This document shows positions 60,384 to 64,000 of a stretch of 64,000 nucleotides of DNA, piece after piece (within the stretch, counting starts at the first letter, position 1; each line of letters opens with the position of its first letter). Source of the stretch: Blastomussa wellsi (taxonomy: Eukaryota; Cnidaria; Anthozoa; Scleractinia; Plerogyridae); contig OX393570.1 of the NCBI GenBank assembly GCA_947652115.1, positions 8,217,389 to 8,281,388 on the forward strand. The letters are read 5' to 3'. The notes below the pieces were generated by a model that did no database searches, was not told the origin of the DNA, and was given only the letters and a program-made list of their open reading frames with translations. The translations under genes and the position numbers were made by a program.

Positions 60384-63300
60384 CTATCCACTTTTCTTCA
60401 CTTGCTTTTCTAGCTTTTGTGAGAAACTGTTCGAGTTCAGTCGTCACATCGAAGTATCATTCAGTGCTTTTACAGAAGGGCTTTATACAGACTTGTACAA
60501 TGCGAATTTTAACTTGTTTACCTTAAATTTTATTGTAGGAAAATCTTAAGAAGACAGAGAAACTTGTTGCTGAGAGAGAAAAGTTACGAAAGGAGTTGGA
60601 ATCTGCCAAGGAGGAACACAATGAAAAATCACAGCTAAACCAAGTAAGGAACTGTTGAAAAACATGGACGACTAGCCTAGTCTAATCGTAGATGATTAGA
60701 GTTGAATTGTCACTCTTAATGAGCAGAAAGGCTTGAAACAAACTTAATCCTTCTTTATAATTTGGTTTTATCAACTGGGTTGATAATGTGAATTGGCCAC
60801 CGTAAAGAGATTCAAGAGCTGACGTTTCGAGCGTTAGCCCTTCTTTACTTGACTTGTTCAGTTAACTTCTTGAGTTGAGTTCTTCACACATCGCTATTCG
60901 CTGGGGCCAGCGCGAACAAACACCCTAATTTCTCATTCAACGGGCCCAGTTTCTTTGCTAACGGCAAGCCACGCCGCTGACATGTGCATCAATATTTGGC
61001 TTCCCAGTTGACATGTATTTGTCTTTTCGTGGATTGGTGGAGGACTGAAGTATCGGCGACCCCACCTACCTCCCCGCAGCGATGACCTCCGTGTCTGTTG
61101 TATTGGAGCTCTCGCCCTCTCTAACCTCCGGATAGTGAGTCGTCTCATTCCCATAACTTAGCGATAACAGGAGTGATTGAGAGCAAGGGCTCCGGTGGGG
61201 ATTATTGCTGCGTAGCGAGCGGAGCAGCACTTCATAATCATAATAAAAAGGTAGAAAAAAATCGAGATTTTGCTGTGGTTTATAGCCTCGCTTTCAGCAG
61301 ACCACAATGCTTTGGTAGAGCCTCGCTTTCAGCGAACCAGAATGCACTGCGCGTTGGTAGGGCCTCGATTTGAAACAAACAACAAAGAAGGCTTGCGCTG
61401 TGATCTTCTTTTTCGAGTCTCGACGCCACACATTGTCGATAGTACTGTTGTCTGTCATTACGTTAAAAAATAACTTTGGCGGTTGGTGTCTGTTATGACT
61501 ATGGAGGCTTGGATCTCTGGCGGACGGGCATGTCTGGCAAGAAAGAAAAAACTTTACAGAAAAATTAATTCAGCCATGAAAGAACGAGGAATGAGATCAA
61601 TGTGTTTCATTGTTATTAATGAGATGTAAACAGGCATTGAAGACAATTTTCTGCAATCCCGCACCTTGGTGCGAATTTCGCATTTCTGCGACTTTGACAA
61701 GCCTTTCATGTTTTCCGACTCATGCACGCATTCGCACAACATTCGATAATTTTTAAAATTTGCCTCGGTGGTTTGTCGTTGTCACCTGAGCAGCTAATTT
61801 TTTTAAAATTTGCTTCGGATGTTTGTTGTTTTACACTTGAGCAGCAGCTGCCATGTGCTTCTTGCTGAATAATTTGTGCATTGGTTTGTTCACACCTTGG
61901 TGACTTCTACACGCTTTCGTGTCTCAGTTAATGAACAACGACCACTACTGCATAAGATCTATACAATCCTTTTCCAATTTCCAAACTACATCCAAATTTC
62001 CGCAGCGCATTCATAGCCCCGGCTACACTAGTTTACTATATGTAGTCTCACGATCATGCTAATGGTCATAAGGTTGAATCCTATGAAACTGCAACTATTT
62101 GTCTTTTTCTCCAAAAGAATCTGCAAGAACAGTTGAAGAACATGTCACAGGAGAGAGATGAACTTGTGGTCAAAGTTGAGTCGCTCGAAAATCAACTGAA
62201 AGTGGCAACAGAGGAAAAGACTGCCATTGACAAGGAATTTGGTGATACTAAAGAAGAGTTTAAGACAGTTATGAGCCAGTTGTCGCAGCTCAAAGAGAAT
62301 CTGCAAGTCGAACAGAAGGAAAAAGAGGTTGGTATGGAAATTCTATGGATGTCTATTCCATTGAAATAATTGCTTTCCTTACTACAGATAAATTGGGAAG
62401 CTATCGAAGAAGGGTACAATCTACCGGGGAACTGTTCCCTTGGGGGGACTCTCTTTGGGGATGTATGGGGACTCTACCGGAGTCATGATTTTCTACAATG
62501 GGGCTATCTCTAAAAAGGGTCTATCTATCTCCAAGGGGAAGATGGGGGGGGGGGGGGGTGTGTCAACGGAAACTTCGTGGAGATTTGCAACAGGGGGGGG
62601 GGGTACGTCGCCATTGAGTTTTAGACGTAAAATTGTTACACTACTGGTACAATACGAATAGCGCACTGTCAGTTAAAGCAATGGATAATACCAATAATGA
62701 ATAATCCAATAATGAATAATCCAATAATGAAATCAATTCTCTTAGCCTTTGCGTATTTTTACACTACCTTGCTATTGCAGGAATTGAGCAGCAAATTAAA
62801 TACAGCCACCCAAGAAAAGAACGATTTGCTCGACAAAATCTCCAGTTTAGAGGACAATGTTCAATTAACTAACAATGAAAGGAAAATATGGGAAGACAAA
62901 ATGAATGCACTCACTGAGGGAAAAGCTGACATTGAAAACAAACTGGCGTCAGTGACGGAGAGTTTAGAAACAGAAAGACAGGTTTGTTCGCTTATGAATT
63001 TAGAGCGAGTTTCAATTGAGTGCTTGTCTTAAAACCAAAACCAAAGTTGTCACTCTGGGCCCAGTTGTTCGATGGCCGATTAGCGCTAACCCAGGGTTAA
63101 ATTTTAATCCGGGTTTCTTTTTTTTTTTTTGTTCAAATGCACTTTCTCCGATAATTTTCGCTTTTCTTTTTAGAGCATCCAATCATCAAAATGTAGACAA
63201 GAAGAGTTAACATGCATTTGCTTTTTATGCTTTCATTTCTGAATTAAAAATTCGCACTAACCCTGGGTTATCTTAATCTGGCTTTGAACAACCCGGCCCT

Positions 63301-63957
63301 GGCCAATCACAATAGACACAGATAATCCAACGAACCAATCAAAACTCGCAGTAATTACACGTAGCCGACACAAAGCGCGGGAAAACGTACACGCGCGAGT
63401 GACGATTGGTTTTGGTTTCATTACCGATTGGTTGAAAAAGTGGCGCGAGATTATTAAACGAATAACTTAGTATAGTATTGCAAAACCAAAGCAATTCGCT
63501 AATTGCTTTCGGCACTCAATTGAAAACCGCTCTAAGTGACCGAATACACCATATTGCGTTTAACAAAAGCGGGGATGAACGATTCGATTCTTCGATTTTG
63601 GTTTTCGTTTGATTCTGGCTACGAAGAAGTCGTTTTATTCTAATTTTTGTGCTCTAAAAGGTGGTTGAGCGGATTCAATAGCATTGAAATAATGTCCAAA
63701 GAGACTTGCTTTGCCTTACCTTAATTTTGTTTTCGTTTTTCTTGCAGGAGTTACGCAACAGCTTAGAGAGATCTACACAGGAAAAGAACGATTTGGTCGG
63801 CAATCTGTCGGCATTGGAGGAGAGAATATCATCAACTGAAAATGAAAACAAAGTGTTGCAAGAGCGATTAAATTTGCTTACAGAAGAAAAATCCGGTGTT
63901 GACAATGAAATGGCATTGTTAAGGGAGTCTTTACAAACTGCAGAAAAGGAAAAACAG
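36389..63957 (+). CDS. GCC2: GCC2-like golgin, very long coiled coil (25 exons, both ends incomplete)
   Basis: Twenty-five exons (listed separately, numbered 2-26) join in frame to 2880 nt, 960 codons. Exons 2 and 3 read KSQ then LESLPKDDLIKYVKKQ, closely resembling the N-terminus of vertebrate GCC2/GCC185 as I recall it (LETLPKEDLIKFAKKQ). After that the protein is almost continuous heptad coiled coil rich in E, K, Q and L with few prolines. GCC2 is a trans-Golgi GRIP golgin that tethers vesicles and binds Rab/Arl GTPases. The GRIP domain should be at the C-terminus and would lie beyond the window. Exon 5 holds AAELGRKMLEEN, which fits the dynein-adaptor CC1-box. The alternative reading is a BICD/Spindly-like adaptor, less likely given the exon 3 match. 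The introns carry many repeats, including a complete transposon. Confidence 0.8.
36747..36831 (+). CDS. GCC2: GCC2-like exon 3 (conserved N-terminal motif)
   Basis: 85 nt, phase 0/1. Acceptor ccatag|cttgag, donor gaag|gtagaa. Encodes LESLPKDDLIKYVKKQ and then VALLKQTRAKCE, the basis for the GCC2 call. A TIR element begins 15 nt into the following intron. Confidence 0.88.
36847..37551. mobile_element. 705-bp TIR element flanked by TTAA
   Basis: The ends ggtggtagacttgactttag and ctaaagtcaggtctaccacc are inverted with one difference. Both are bordered by ttaa (36843-36846 and 37552-37555). TTAA duplication is typical of piggyBac and Kolobok superfamilies, so this is a likely non-autonomous member. 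No transposase frame. A second nested inverted pair (gcgagcctggatcgg / aatccaggctcac) lies at about 37177 and 37276. Confidence 0.8.
37840..38260. repeat. Dispersed ~0.4-kb repeat
   Basis: Starts ccaggggggtacacccttgc and contains gggacgtgccgctggatagg and cctaaacagggtcaggg. The reverse-oriented relative is at 27780-28085, with fragments at 5495-5790 and 13150-13530. Ends in a C-rich run at 38241-38259. Non-coding. Confidence 0.65.
38690..38940 (+). pseudogene. LINE 3' end immediately upstream of GCC2 exon 4
   Basis: Encodes FSYGGATLWNSLPCQLR and on to FKSILKRDYVNN, stop at about 38800. The 3' UTR has acagcattcatggaaaacag, shared with 20597-20925, and an aaat-rich tail to about 38950. Confidence 0.75.
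38975..39084 (+). CDS. GCC2: GCC2-like exon 4
   Basis: 110 nt, phase 1/0. Acceptor atgtag|aattg, donor gacaag|gtacat. Reads ELSSQLEEEKNDVQRLEN and on to HAEFEKKDK. The acceptor has a poor pyrimidine tract because a LINE tail ends about 35 nt upstream. Confidence 0.85.
39897..40019 (+). CDS. GCC2: GCC2-like exon 5 (CC1-box-like motif)
   Basis: 123 nt, phase 0/0. Acceptor aatcag|atttta, donor gttaaa|gtaagg. Encodes ILKKNRELKMAAELGRKM, then LEENDDLRGMYNELEHEHEK. Confidence 0.85.
40361..40465 (+). CDS. GCC2: GCC2-like exon 6 (105-nt class)
   Basis: 105 nt, 35 codons, phase 0/0. Reads DLQEELSTVTMERDGIQKSL and then RALQEEYQSVVKEAK. Donor gcaaag|gtaaat. Closest to exon 18 and exon 17 in pattern. 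Confidence 0.9.
40691..40786 (+). CDS. GCC2: GCC2-like exon 7
   Basis: 96 nt, 32 codons, phase 0/0. Acceptor tttcag|gattac, donor attcaa|gtaagt. Starts DYKNALEIQALQEDKAQ. Confidence 0.88.
41180..41263 (+). CDS. GCC2: GCC2-like exon 8
   Basis: 84 nt, exactly 28 codons (4 heptads), phase 0/0. Starts ELQLEKEQTQEKFGKFEQ. Acceptor aatag|gaacta, donor tgcaag|gtaaga. Confidence 0.88.
41275..41400. repeat. cagt/gtcc tetranucleotide microsatellite
   Basis: Runs of cagt with interspersed ccgt and ccat variants just downstream of GCC2 exon 8. Purely repetitive. Confidence 0.85.
41609..41680 (+). CDS. GCC2: GCC2-like exon 9
   Basis: 72 nt, 24 codons, phase 0/0. Reads GLEVKIESLNAQILESEQQ. Acceptor ttgcag|ggacta, donor aatgag|gtaaca. 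Confidence 0.85.
42340..42560. repeat. Dispersed ~230-bp repeat, copy 2
   Basis: Shares tttcattggacattggcaaa, ttttggtcggccattttctg and tgtcaggctgtta with 34979-35225. Reverse copies: 44700-44965 and 53240-53400. Confidence 0.6.
42554..42968. repeat. ~115-bp direct repeat around a cctggaaa-rich centre
   Basis: 42554-42669 and 42853-42968 share cttatttctcttttgtg, aaaagttgggattta, cattattgcaaacaa and aatggaatatcatt in the same order. The 183 nt between them carry several cctggaaa units. Confidence 0.75.
43032..43136 (+). CDS. GCC2: GCC2-like exon 10 (105-nt class)
   Basis: 105 nt, phase 0/0. Starts LQAKLEKLMAEKEELIKAVE and ends AEQDIK. Acceptor tccatag|cttcaa, donor atcaag|gtaata. Confidence 0.88.
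43775..43850 (-). mobile_element. SINE body fragment
   Basis: ctcccccctggat, accacagggttaccc and tactcatttacactcctgg match the body of 1406-1678. The tRNA-like head is missing. Confidence 0.55.
44700..44965. repeat. Dispersed ~230-bp repeat, copy 3 (reverse)
   Basis: atggcgaccaacatttgcca, gatgaaatccca and ttgtccgatcaaaatgg are the reverse complement of phrases in 42340-42560. Non-coding. Confidence 0.55.
45174..45341 (+). CDS. GCC2: GCC2-like exon 11
   Basis: 168 nt, 56 codons (8 heptads), phase 0/0. Starts DLKDQVEKLLVERNEIQSRF; a Gly-containing EGGAEVRSQGMDQ stretch may break the coil. Donor aatgag|gttaga. Confidence 0.85.
45897..46001 (+). CDS. GCC2: GCC2-like exon 12 (105-nt class)
   Basis: 105 nt, phase 0/0. 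Reads LLRSDLELARIEAEHLRNAL and then ETMRTEYEGRETAVR. Acceptor tactag|ctgctg, donor gtaagg|gtatgc. Confidence 0.85.
46160..46325. repeat. Copy of the cctatgcgg-ended repeat
   Basis: G- and C-rich tracts (ccagggggggtggggagggg and cacctccccccctgg) border the unit, which ends tccatatgcctatgcgg. Compare 17465-17690. Confidence 0.45.
46489..46711. repeat. MITE with 31-bp inverted ends
   Basis: ttacaaccttgcttacaaaa (start) and ttttatgagcaaggctgtaa (end) are near-inverted and the pair continues with ccgtgaacacc/ggtgttcacgg. Interior shared with 30245-30470. Confidence 0.8.
47612..47674 (+). CDS. GCC2: GCC2-like exon 13
   Basis: 63 nt, 21 codons (3 heptads), phase 0/0. Starts EVEENLESVVKECEENK. Acceptor gatag|gaagtg, donor gtcaag|gtagga. 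Confidence 0.82.
47826..47858. repeat. G-rich tract with quadruplex potential
   Basis: A run of about 12-14 g followed by aggg, aggggg and tgggg, upstream of GCC2 exon 14 on the sense strand. Similar sense-strand runs: 31800-31813, 62546-62556 and 62595-62602. Confidence 0.6.
48012..48213. repeat. Inverted-repeat MITE
   Basis: The arms contain ccaaagccagtggata (left, about 48044) and tatccattggctttgg (right, about 48163). Outer parts (gtgcacagcttacctatgtc and atatgtaagctatgtgag) continue the inversion imperfectly. Confidence 0.75.
48817..48900 (+). CDS. GCC2: GCC2-like exon 14
   Basis: 84 nt, 28 codons (4 heptads), phase 0/0. Starts ELGDQINKLKAEKEKALKSL and ends SHD. Acceptor ttgcag|gaactt, donor catgac|gtaagt. 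Confidence 0.88.
49034..49099 (+). CDS. GCC2: GCC2-like exon 15
   Basis: 66 nt, 22 codons, phase 0/0. Starts RLKNKLKEMSSSQEDLSKM. Acceptor ttatag|aggctg, donor atcaag|gtaatc. A caaa-rich microsatellite follows. Confidence 0.82.
49130..49256. repeat. (caaa)n-type microsatellite
   Basis: aaac, aaataaac and aacaaactgac units in the intron after GCC2 exon 15. The minus-strand Cys/Val/Leu-rich open frame over it is an artefact of the repeat. Confidence 0.85.
49374..49478 (+). CDS. GCC2: GCC2-like exon 16 (105-nt class)
   Basis: 105 nt, phase 0/0. Starts DLRKTLSVAKIEKEDIETAL and ends QKNK. Acceptor ttatag|gatctg, donor aacaag|gtatgt. Confidence 0.88.
49970..50074 (+). CDS. GCC2: GCC2-like exon 17 (105-nt class)
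   Basis: 105 nt, phase 0/0. Reads ETVAEFEKLFVENEVLKDSV, then TGLQDEYRSTVESNE, sharing the LQ(D/E)EY motif with exon 6. Donor aacgag|gttagc. Confidence 0.88.
51379..51483 (+). CDS. GCC2: GCC2-like exon 18 (105-nt class)
   Basis: 105 nt, phase 0/0. Reads AAKKQLECVVFEKDELSLSL, then KSLQEEHNKMVKENE, the closest match to exon 6. Acceptor ttttag|gctgca, donor aatgag|gtaatt. Confidence 0.88.
52529..52624 (+). CDS. GCC2: GCC2-like exon 19
   Basis: 96 nt, 32 codons, phase 0/0. Starts GLKGQLEDLTLAVESTKNNS and then a polar PSNQHDEEQTK. Acceptor caaag|gggcta, donor acaaag|gtatta. Confidence 0.8.
52925..53245. repeat. Long imperfect inverted repeat
   Basis: The left arm (about 52927-53028) carries gtgatgacgtcag, cccataat-type and gacaaaaatcaacat phrases. 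The right arm (about 53130-53243) carries atgttgatttttggcaag, gaatcccataatttc and gtgacgtcac. The arms are near-complementary over about 100 nt. Confidence 0.65.
53240..53400. repeat. Dispersed ~230-bp repeat, copy 4 (reverse)
   Basis: ggtcgaccaaaatttgccta, cattgaaatcccagctgtgg and cactactgttttgtcc match copies at 44700 and, inverted, 42340. It abuts the inverted repeat at 52925-53245, so the two may be one element. Confidence 0.55.
53786..53950 (+). CDS. GCC2: GCC2-like exon 20
   Basis: 165 nt, 55 codons, phase 0/0. Starts LTQQIKDLTAERKKLVKSLN and ends NFLANQ. Acceptor tttttag|ctcacg, donor aatcag|gtatgc. Confidence 0.88.
54438..54542 (+). CDS. GCC2: GCC2-like exon 21 (105-nt class)
   Basis: 105 nt, phase 0/0. 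Starts ELKKKVETAVEREKKLKSEI and ends LDKNK. Acceptor tttcag|gaactg, donor aataaa|gtatgt. Confidence 0.88.
54907..55023 (+). CDS. GCC2: GCC2-like exon 22
   Basis: 117 nt, 39 codons, phase 0/0. Starts DDQKQLQFAQSERNKVQSAY; acceptor tcgaag|gatgac has a weak pyrimidine tract. The transposon at 55217 lies 193 nt after its donor (aacaag|gtatgt). Confidence 0.8.
55217..55271 (+). repeat. Left terminal inverted repeat
   Basis: Begins ctccgattccag and ends aaatagccctcg. Differs from the right repeat at two positions. The transposase ATG follows 11 nt inside it. Confidence 0.92.
55282..56875 (+). pseudogene. THAP/DDE transposase with a 1-nt frameshift
   Basis: Two frames meet at a T8 run (55513-55520). 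Frame one gives MADAKSDELGEESN through KRGDAFF; a +1 change continues into STVRNKFCCSEH and on to NWQKPALTC, about 530 residues. THAP zinc finger: C38, C43, C88, H91 with AVPSVF, using residue numbers across the shift. Next come a short coiled-coil stretch (about 175-200), an HTH-like helix block (RKLQPIDEFWLFLTRLRLG) and a DDE_Tnp_4-type core: D363 (IIDCTEI), D438 (LIMADREF), E486 (RIHIERAIRR). The family binds terminal repeats through the THAP domain and cuts and joins DNA. With eight Ts the frame stops at 55536. An assembly error, a real mutation and a slippage site are all possible. No intron can replace the shift because the second zinc ligand pair follows within 40 nt. Confidence 0.88.
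57245..59093 (-). CDS. YqaJ gene exon 2 (SWIM and YqaJ)
   Basis: 1849 nt. Completes the codon as AGG, then VKNLNQMKNLKIYDPDPEKS. Stop at 57245. An ATG-initiated frame also begins at 59074, but the upstream exon restores a full SAP motif, so the spliced form is preferred. Confidence 0.88.
57245..59328 (-). CDS. SAP-SWIM-YqaJ nuclease of the transposon (2 exons)
   Basis: Exon 1 (59328-59174) and exon 2 (59093-57245) join in frame at gaaag|gtaagc and tatag|ggttaag, giving 2004 nt, 667 residues. SAP-type DNA-binding motif, residues about 27-60 (LTVSQLKFWLKCRGINQSG, then KKELLERVKNL). SWIM-like zinc finger, about 209-229 (CPAGKSGCCCHVMAVIW); the first pair is Cys-x3-Cys where Cys-x-Cys is usual. 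YqaJ-type exonuclease domain, about 444-613: GLKNEQLVIDKY (E499), LGASPDGLV (D539), IIEAKN (E555, K557), YQVQQQL; the restriction-like active site looks complete. YqaJ proteins include phage lambda-type 5'-3' exonucleases; what it does in transposition is unknown. Linker about 270-440 is Ser/Asn-rich. Confidence 0.9.
59174..59328 (-). CDS. YqaJ gene exon 1 (SAP motif)
   Basis: 155 nt, 51 codons plus two bases. Starts MADEQVDLCPEDIPGAFVSE and ends KKELLE. The SAP helix pair continues across the 80-nt intron. Confidence 0.85.
59347..59401 (-). repeat. Right terminal inverted repeat
   Basis: Read inward (minus strand) it begins ccccgattccag. The nuclease ATG at 59328 lies 19 nt inside it. Confidence 0.92.
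59722..60400 (-). mobile_element. 5'-truncated Penelope-like element, 3' end
   Basis: A GIY-YIG frame on the minus strand plus the terminal block tatcaactgggttgataatg (59734-59753) and agctgacgtttcgagcg (59780-59796), shared with 5306-5456 and 60755-60845. The reverse-transcriptase part is absent. Sits 320 bp to the right of the transposon, in the same intron. Confidence 0.7.
59909..60391 (-). pseudogene. GIY-YIG endonuclease fragment of a Penelope-like element
   Basis: 160-codon frame: a Cys-rich lead (CARARCKTCPFIHNV), then CTLCKKLYIGETGRRLGDRF with the GIY-YIG-type LYIGETG core and the conserved Arg (RFREHL), then HFNLPNHSKQHMAICGL and an ESRKTLEQKFIFQIGTLNP tail with the Glu. This is the C-terminal nuclease of Penelope-like retroelements. 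No upstream RT, so a fragment. Confidence 0.8.
60539..60643 (+). CDS. GCC2: GCC2-like exon 23 (105-nt class)
   Basis: 105 nt, phase 0/0. Reads ENLKKTEKLVAEREKLRKEL, then ESAKEEHNEKSQLNQ. First exon after the transposon. Acceptor ttgtag|gaaaat, donor aaccaa|gtaagg. Confidence 0.88.
60755..60845 (-). mobile_element. Penelope-like terminal block, isolated copy
   Basis: Repeats 59726-59815 almost exactly (ggttgataatg-gaattggccaccg and agctgacgtttcgagcg). Lies 112 nt after GCC2 exon 23, separated from the larger fragment by that exon. Confidence 0.65.
60850..62117. other. Intron after GCC2 exon 23, right part
   Basis: Apart from the Penelope block nothing is recognised. Two nearly identical phrases (tttttaaaatttgcctcggtggtttgtcgt-like at about 61751 and 61803) form a short tandem repeat. 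Confidence 0.4.
62118..62327 (+). CDS. GCC2: GCC2-like exon 24 (210-nt, double length)
   Basis: 210 nt, 70 codons (10 heptads), phase 0/0. Starts NLQEQLKNMSQERDELVVKV and ends LQVEQKEKE. Acceptor aaaag|aatctg, donor aaagag|gttggt. Confidence 0.88.
62781..62981 (+). CDS. GCC2: GCC2-like exon 25
   Basis: 201 nt, 67 codons, phase 0/0. Starts ELSSKLNTATQEKNDLLDKI and ends SLETERQ. Clear duplicate of exon 26, lacking three codons. Acceptor ttgcag|gaattg, donor agacag|gtttgt. Confidence 0.9.
62982..63747. other. Intron between GCC2 exons 25 and 26
   Basis: gcgctaacccagggttaaat near 63084 and cactaaccctgggttatct near 63257 hint at a small inverted-repeat element of about 190 bp. Otherwise no feature seen. 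Confidence 0.4.
63748..63957 (+). CDS. GCC2: GCC2-like exon 26 (210-nt), last in window
   Basis: 210 nt, 70 codons (10 heptads), phase 0/0. Starts ELRNSLERSTQEKNDLVGNL and ends TAEKEKQ. Acceptor ttgcag|gagtta, donor aaacag|gtttgt. The gene continues past the window edge. Confidence 0.9.
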
Positions 63958-64000
63958 GTTTGTCGCAGTCAAATGACTACCGCACCTCACTAGCTTTCCT

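Noticed and set aside
36389..63957. Myosin tail or other motor coiled coil
   Set aside because: Lacks a 28-residue charge repeat and any motor exon. The N-terminal LESLPKDDLIKYVKKQ block fits GCC2 much better.

Overview
The window looks like nuclear DNA of a cnidarian, most likely a stony coral. It is AT-rich, its genes are split by GT-AG introns, and its long non-coding stretches are packed with small inverted-repeat elements, tRNA-derived SINEs, CR1/L2-type LINE tails and Penelope-like GIY-YIG fragments. The taxon is an inference from genome style and gene families; no marker gene fixes it.

Layout: (i) 2402-9398, minus strand, a four-exon SLC16-type (monocarboxylate transporter family) membrane carrier. 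(ii) 9.5-25 kb, a gene-poor stretch of repeats, including two diverged copies of one ~0.7-1.3 kb segment (20332-21670 and 24118-24830), each interrupted by different later insertions, and a decayed LINE reverse transcriptase. (iii) 25246-29851, minus strand, a two-exon TRAF (RING, TRAF zinc fingers, coiled coil, MATH). (iv) 32562-33434, minus strand, a single-exon TREX-type DEDDh 3'-5' exonuclease. (v) 36389 to the right edge, plus strand, a very long coiled-coil gene recognised as GCC2 (GRIP golgin) from its N-terminal motif. Twenty-five coding exons are visible (960 codons). The first exon and the 3' part, including any GRIP domain, are not seen.

The most notable object is a 4185-bp DNA transposon (55217-59401) inside a GCC2 intron. 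It has 55-bp terminal inverted repeats (53/55 identical) flanked by TA. It carries two convergent genes that start just inside the two repeats: a THAP/DDE transposase, broken by one extra base in a T8 run, and an intact two-exon SAP-SWIM-YqaJ nuclease. From memory of the repeat literature this layout matches ISL2EU-type elements. The nuclease's role in transposition is unknown, so the pair is the best candidate for an under-described system here.

The second notable pattern is the exon structure of GCC2. From exon 5 onward every exon is phase 0/0, and 14 of 22 are whole multiples of 21 nt (7 codons, one coiled-coil heptad), eight of them exactly 105 nt. This suggests growth by duplication of a five-heptad exon. 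Exon 5 also carries a motif matching the CC1-box of dynein adaptors.

TRAF and TREX are both families linked to innate immunity in animals, but nothing in the sequence shows that they act together. TREX and GCC2 are arranged head to head, with about 1 kb between the TREX start and the earlier of two possible GCC2 starts.
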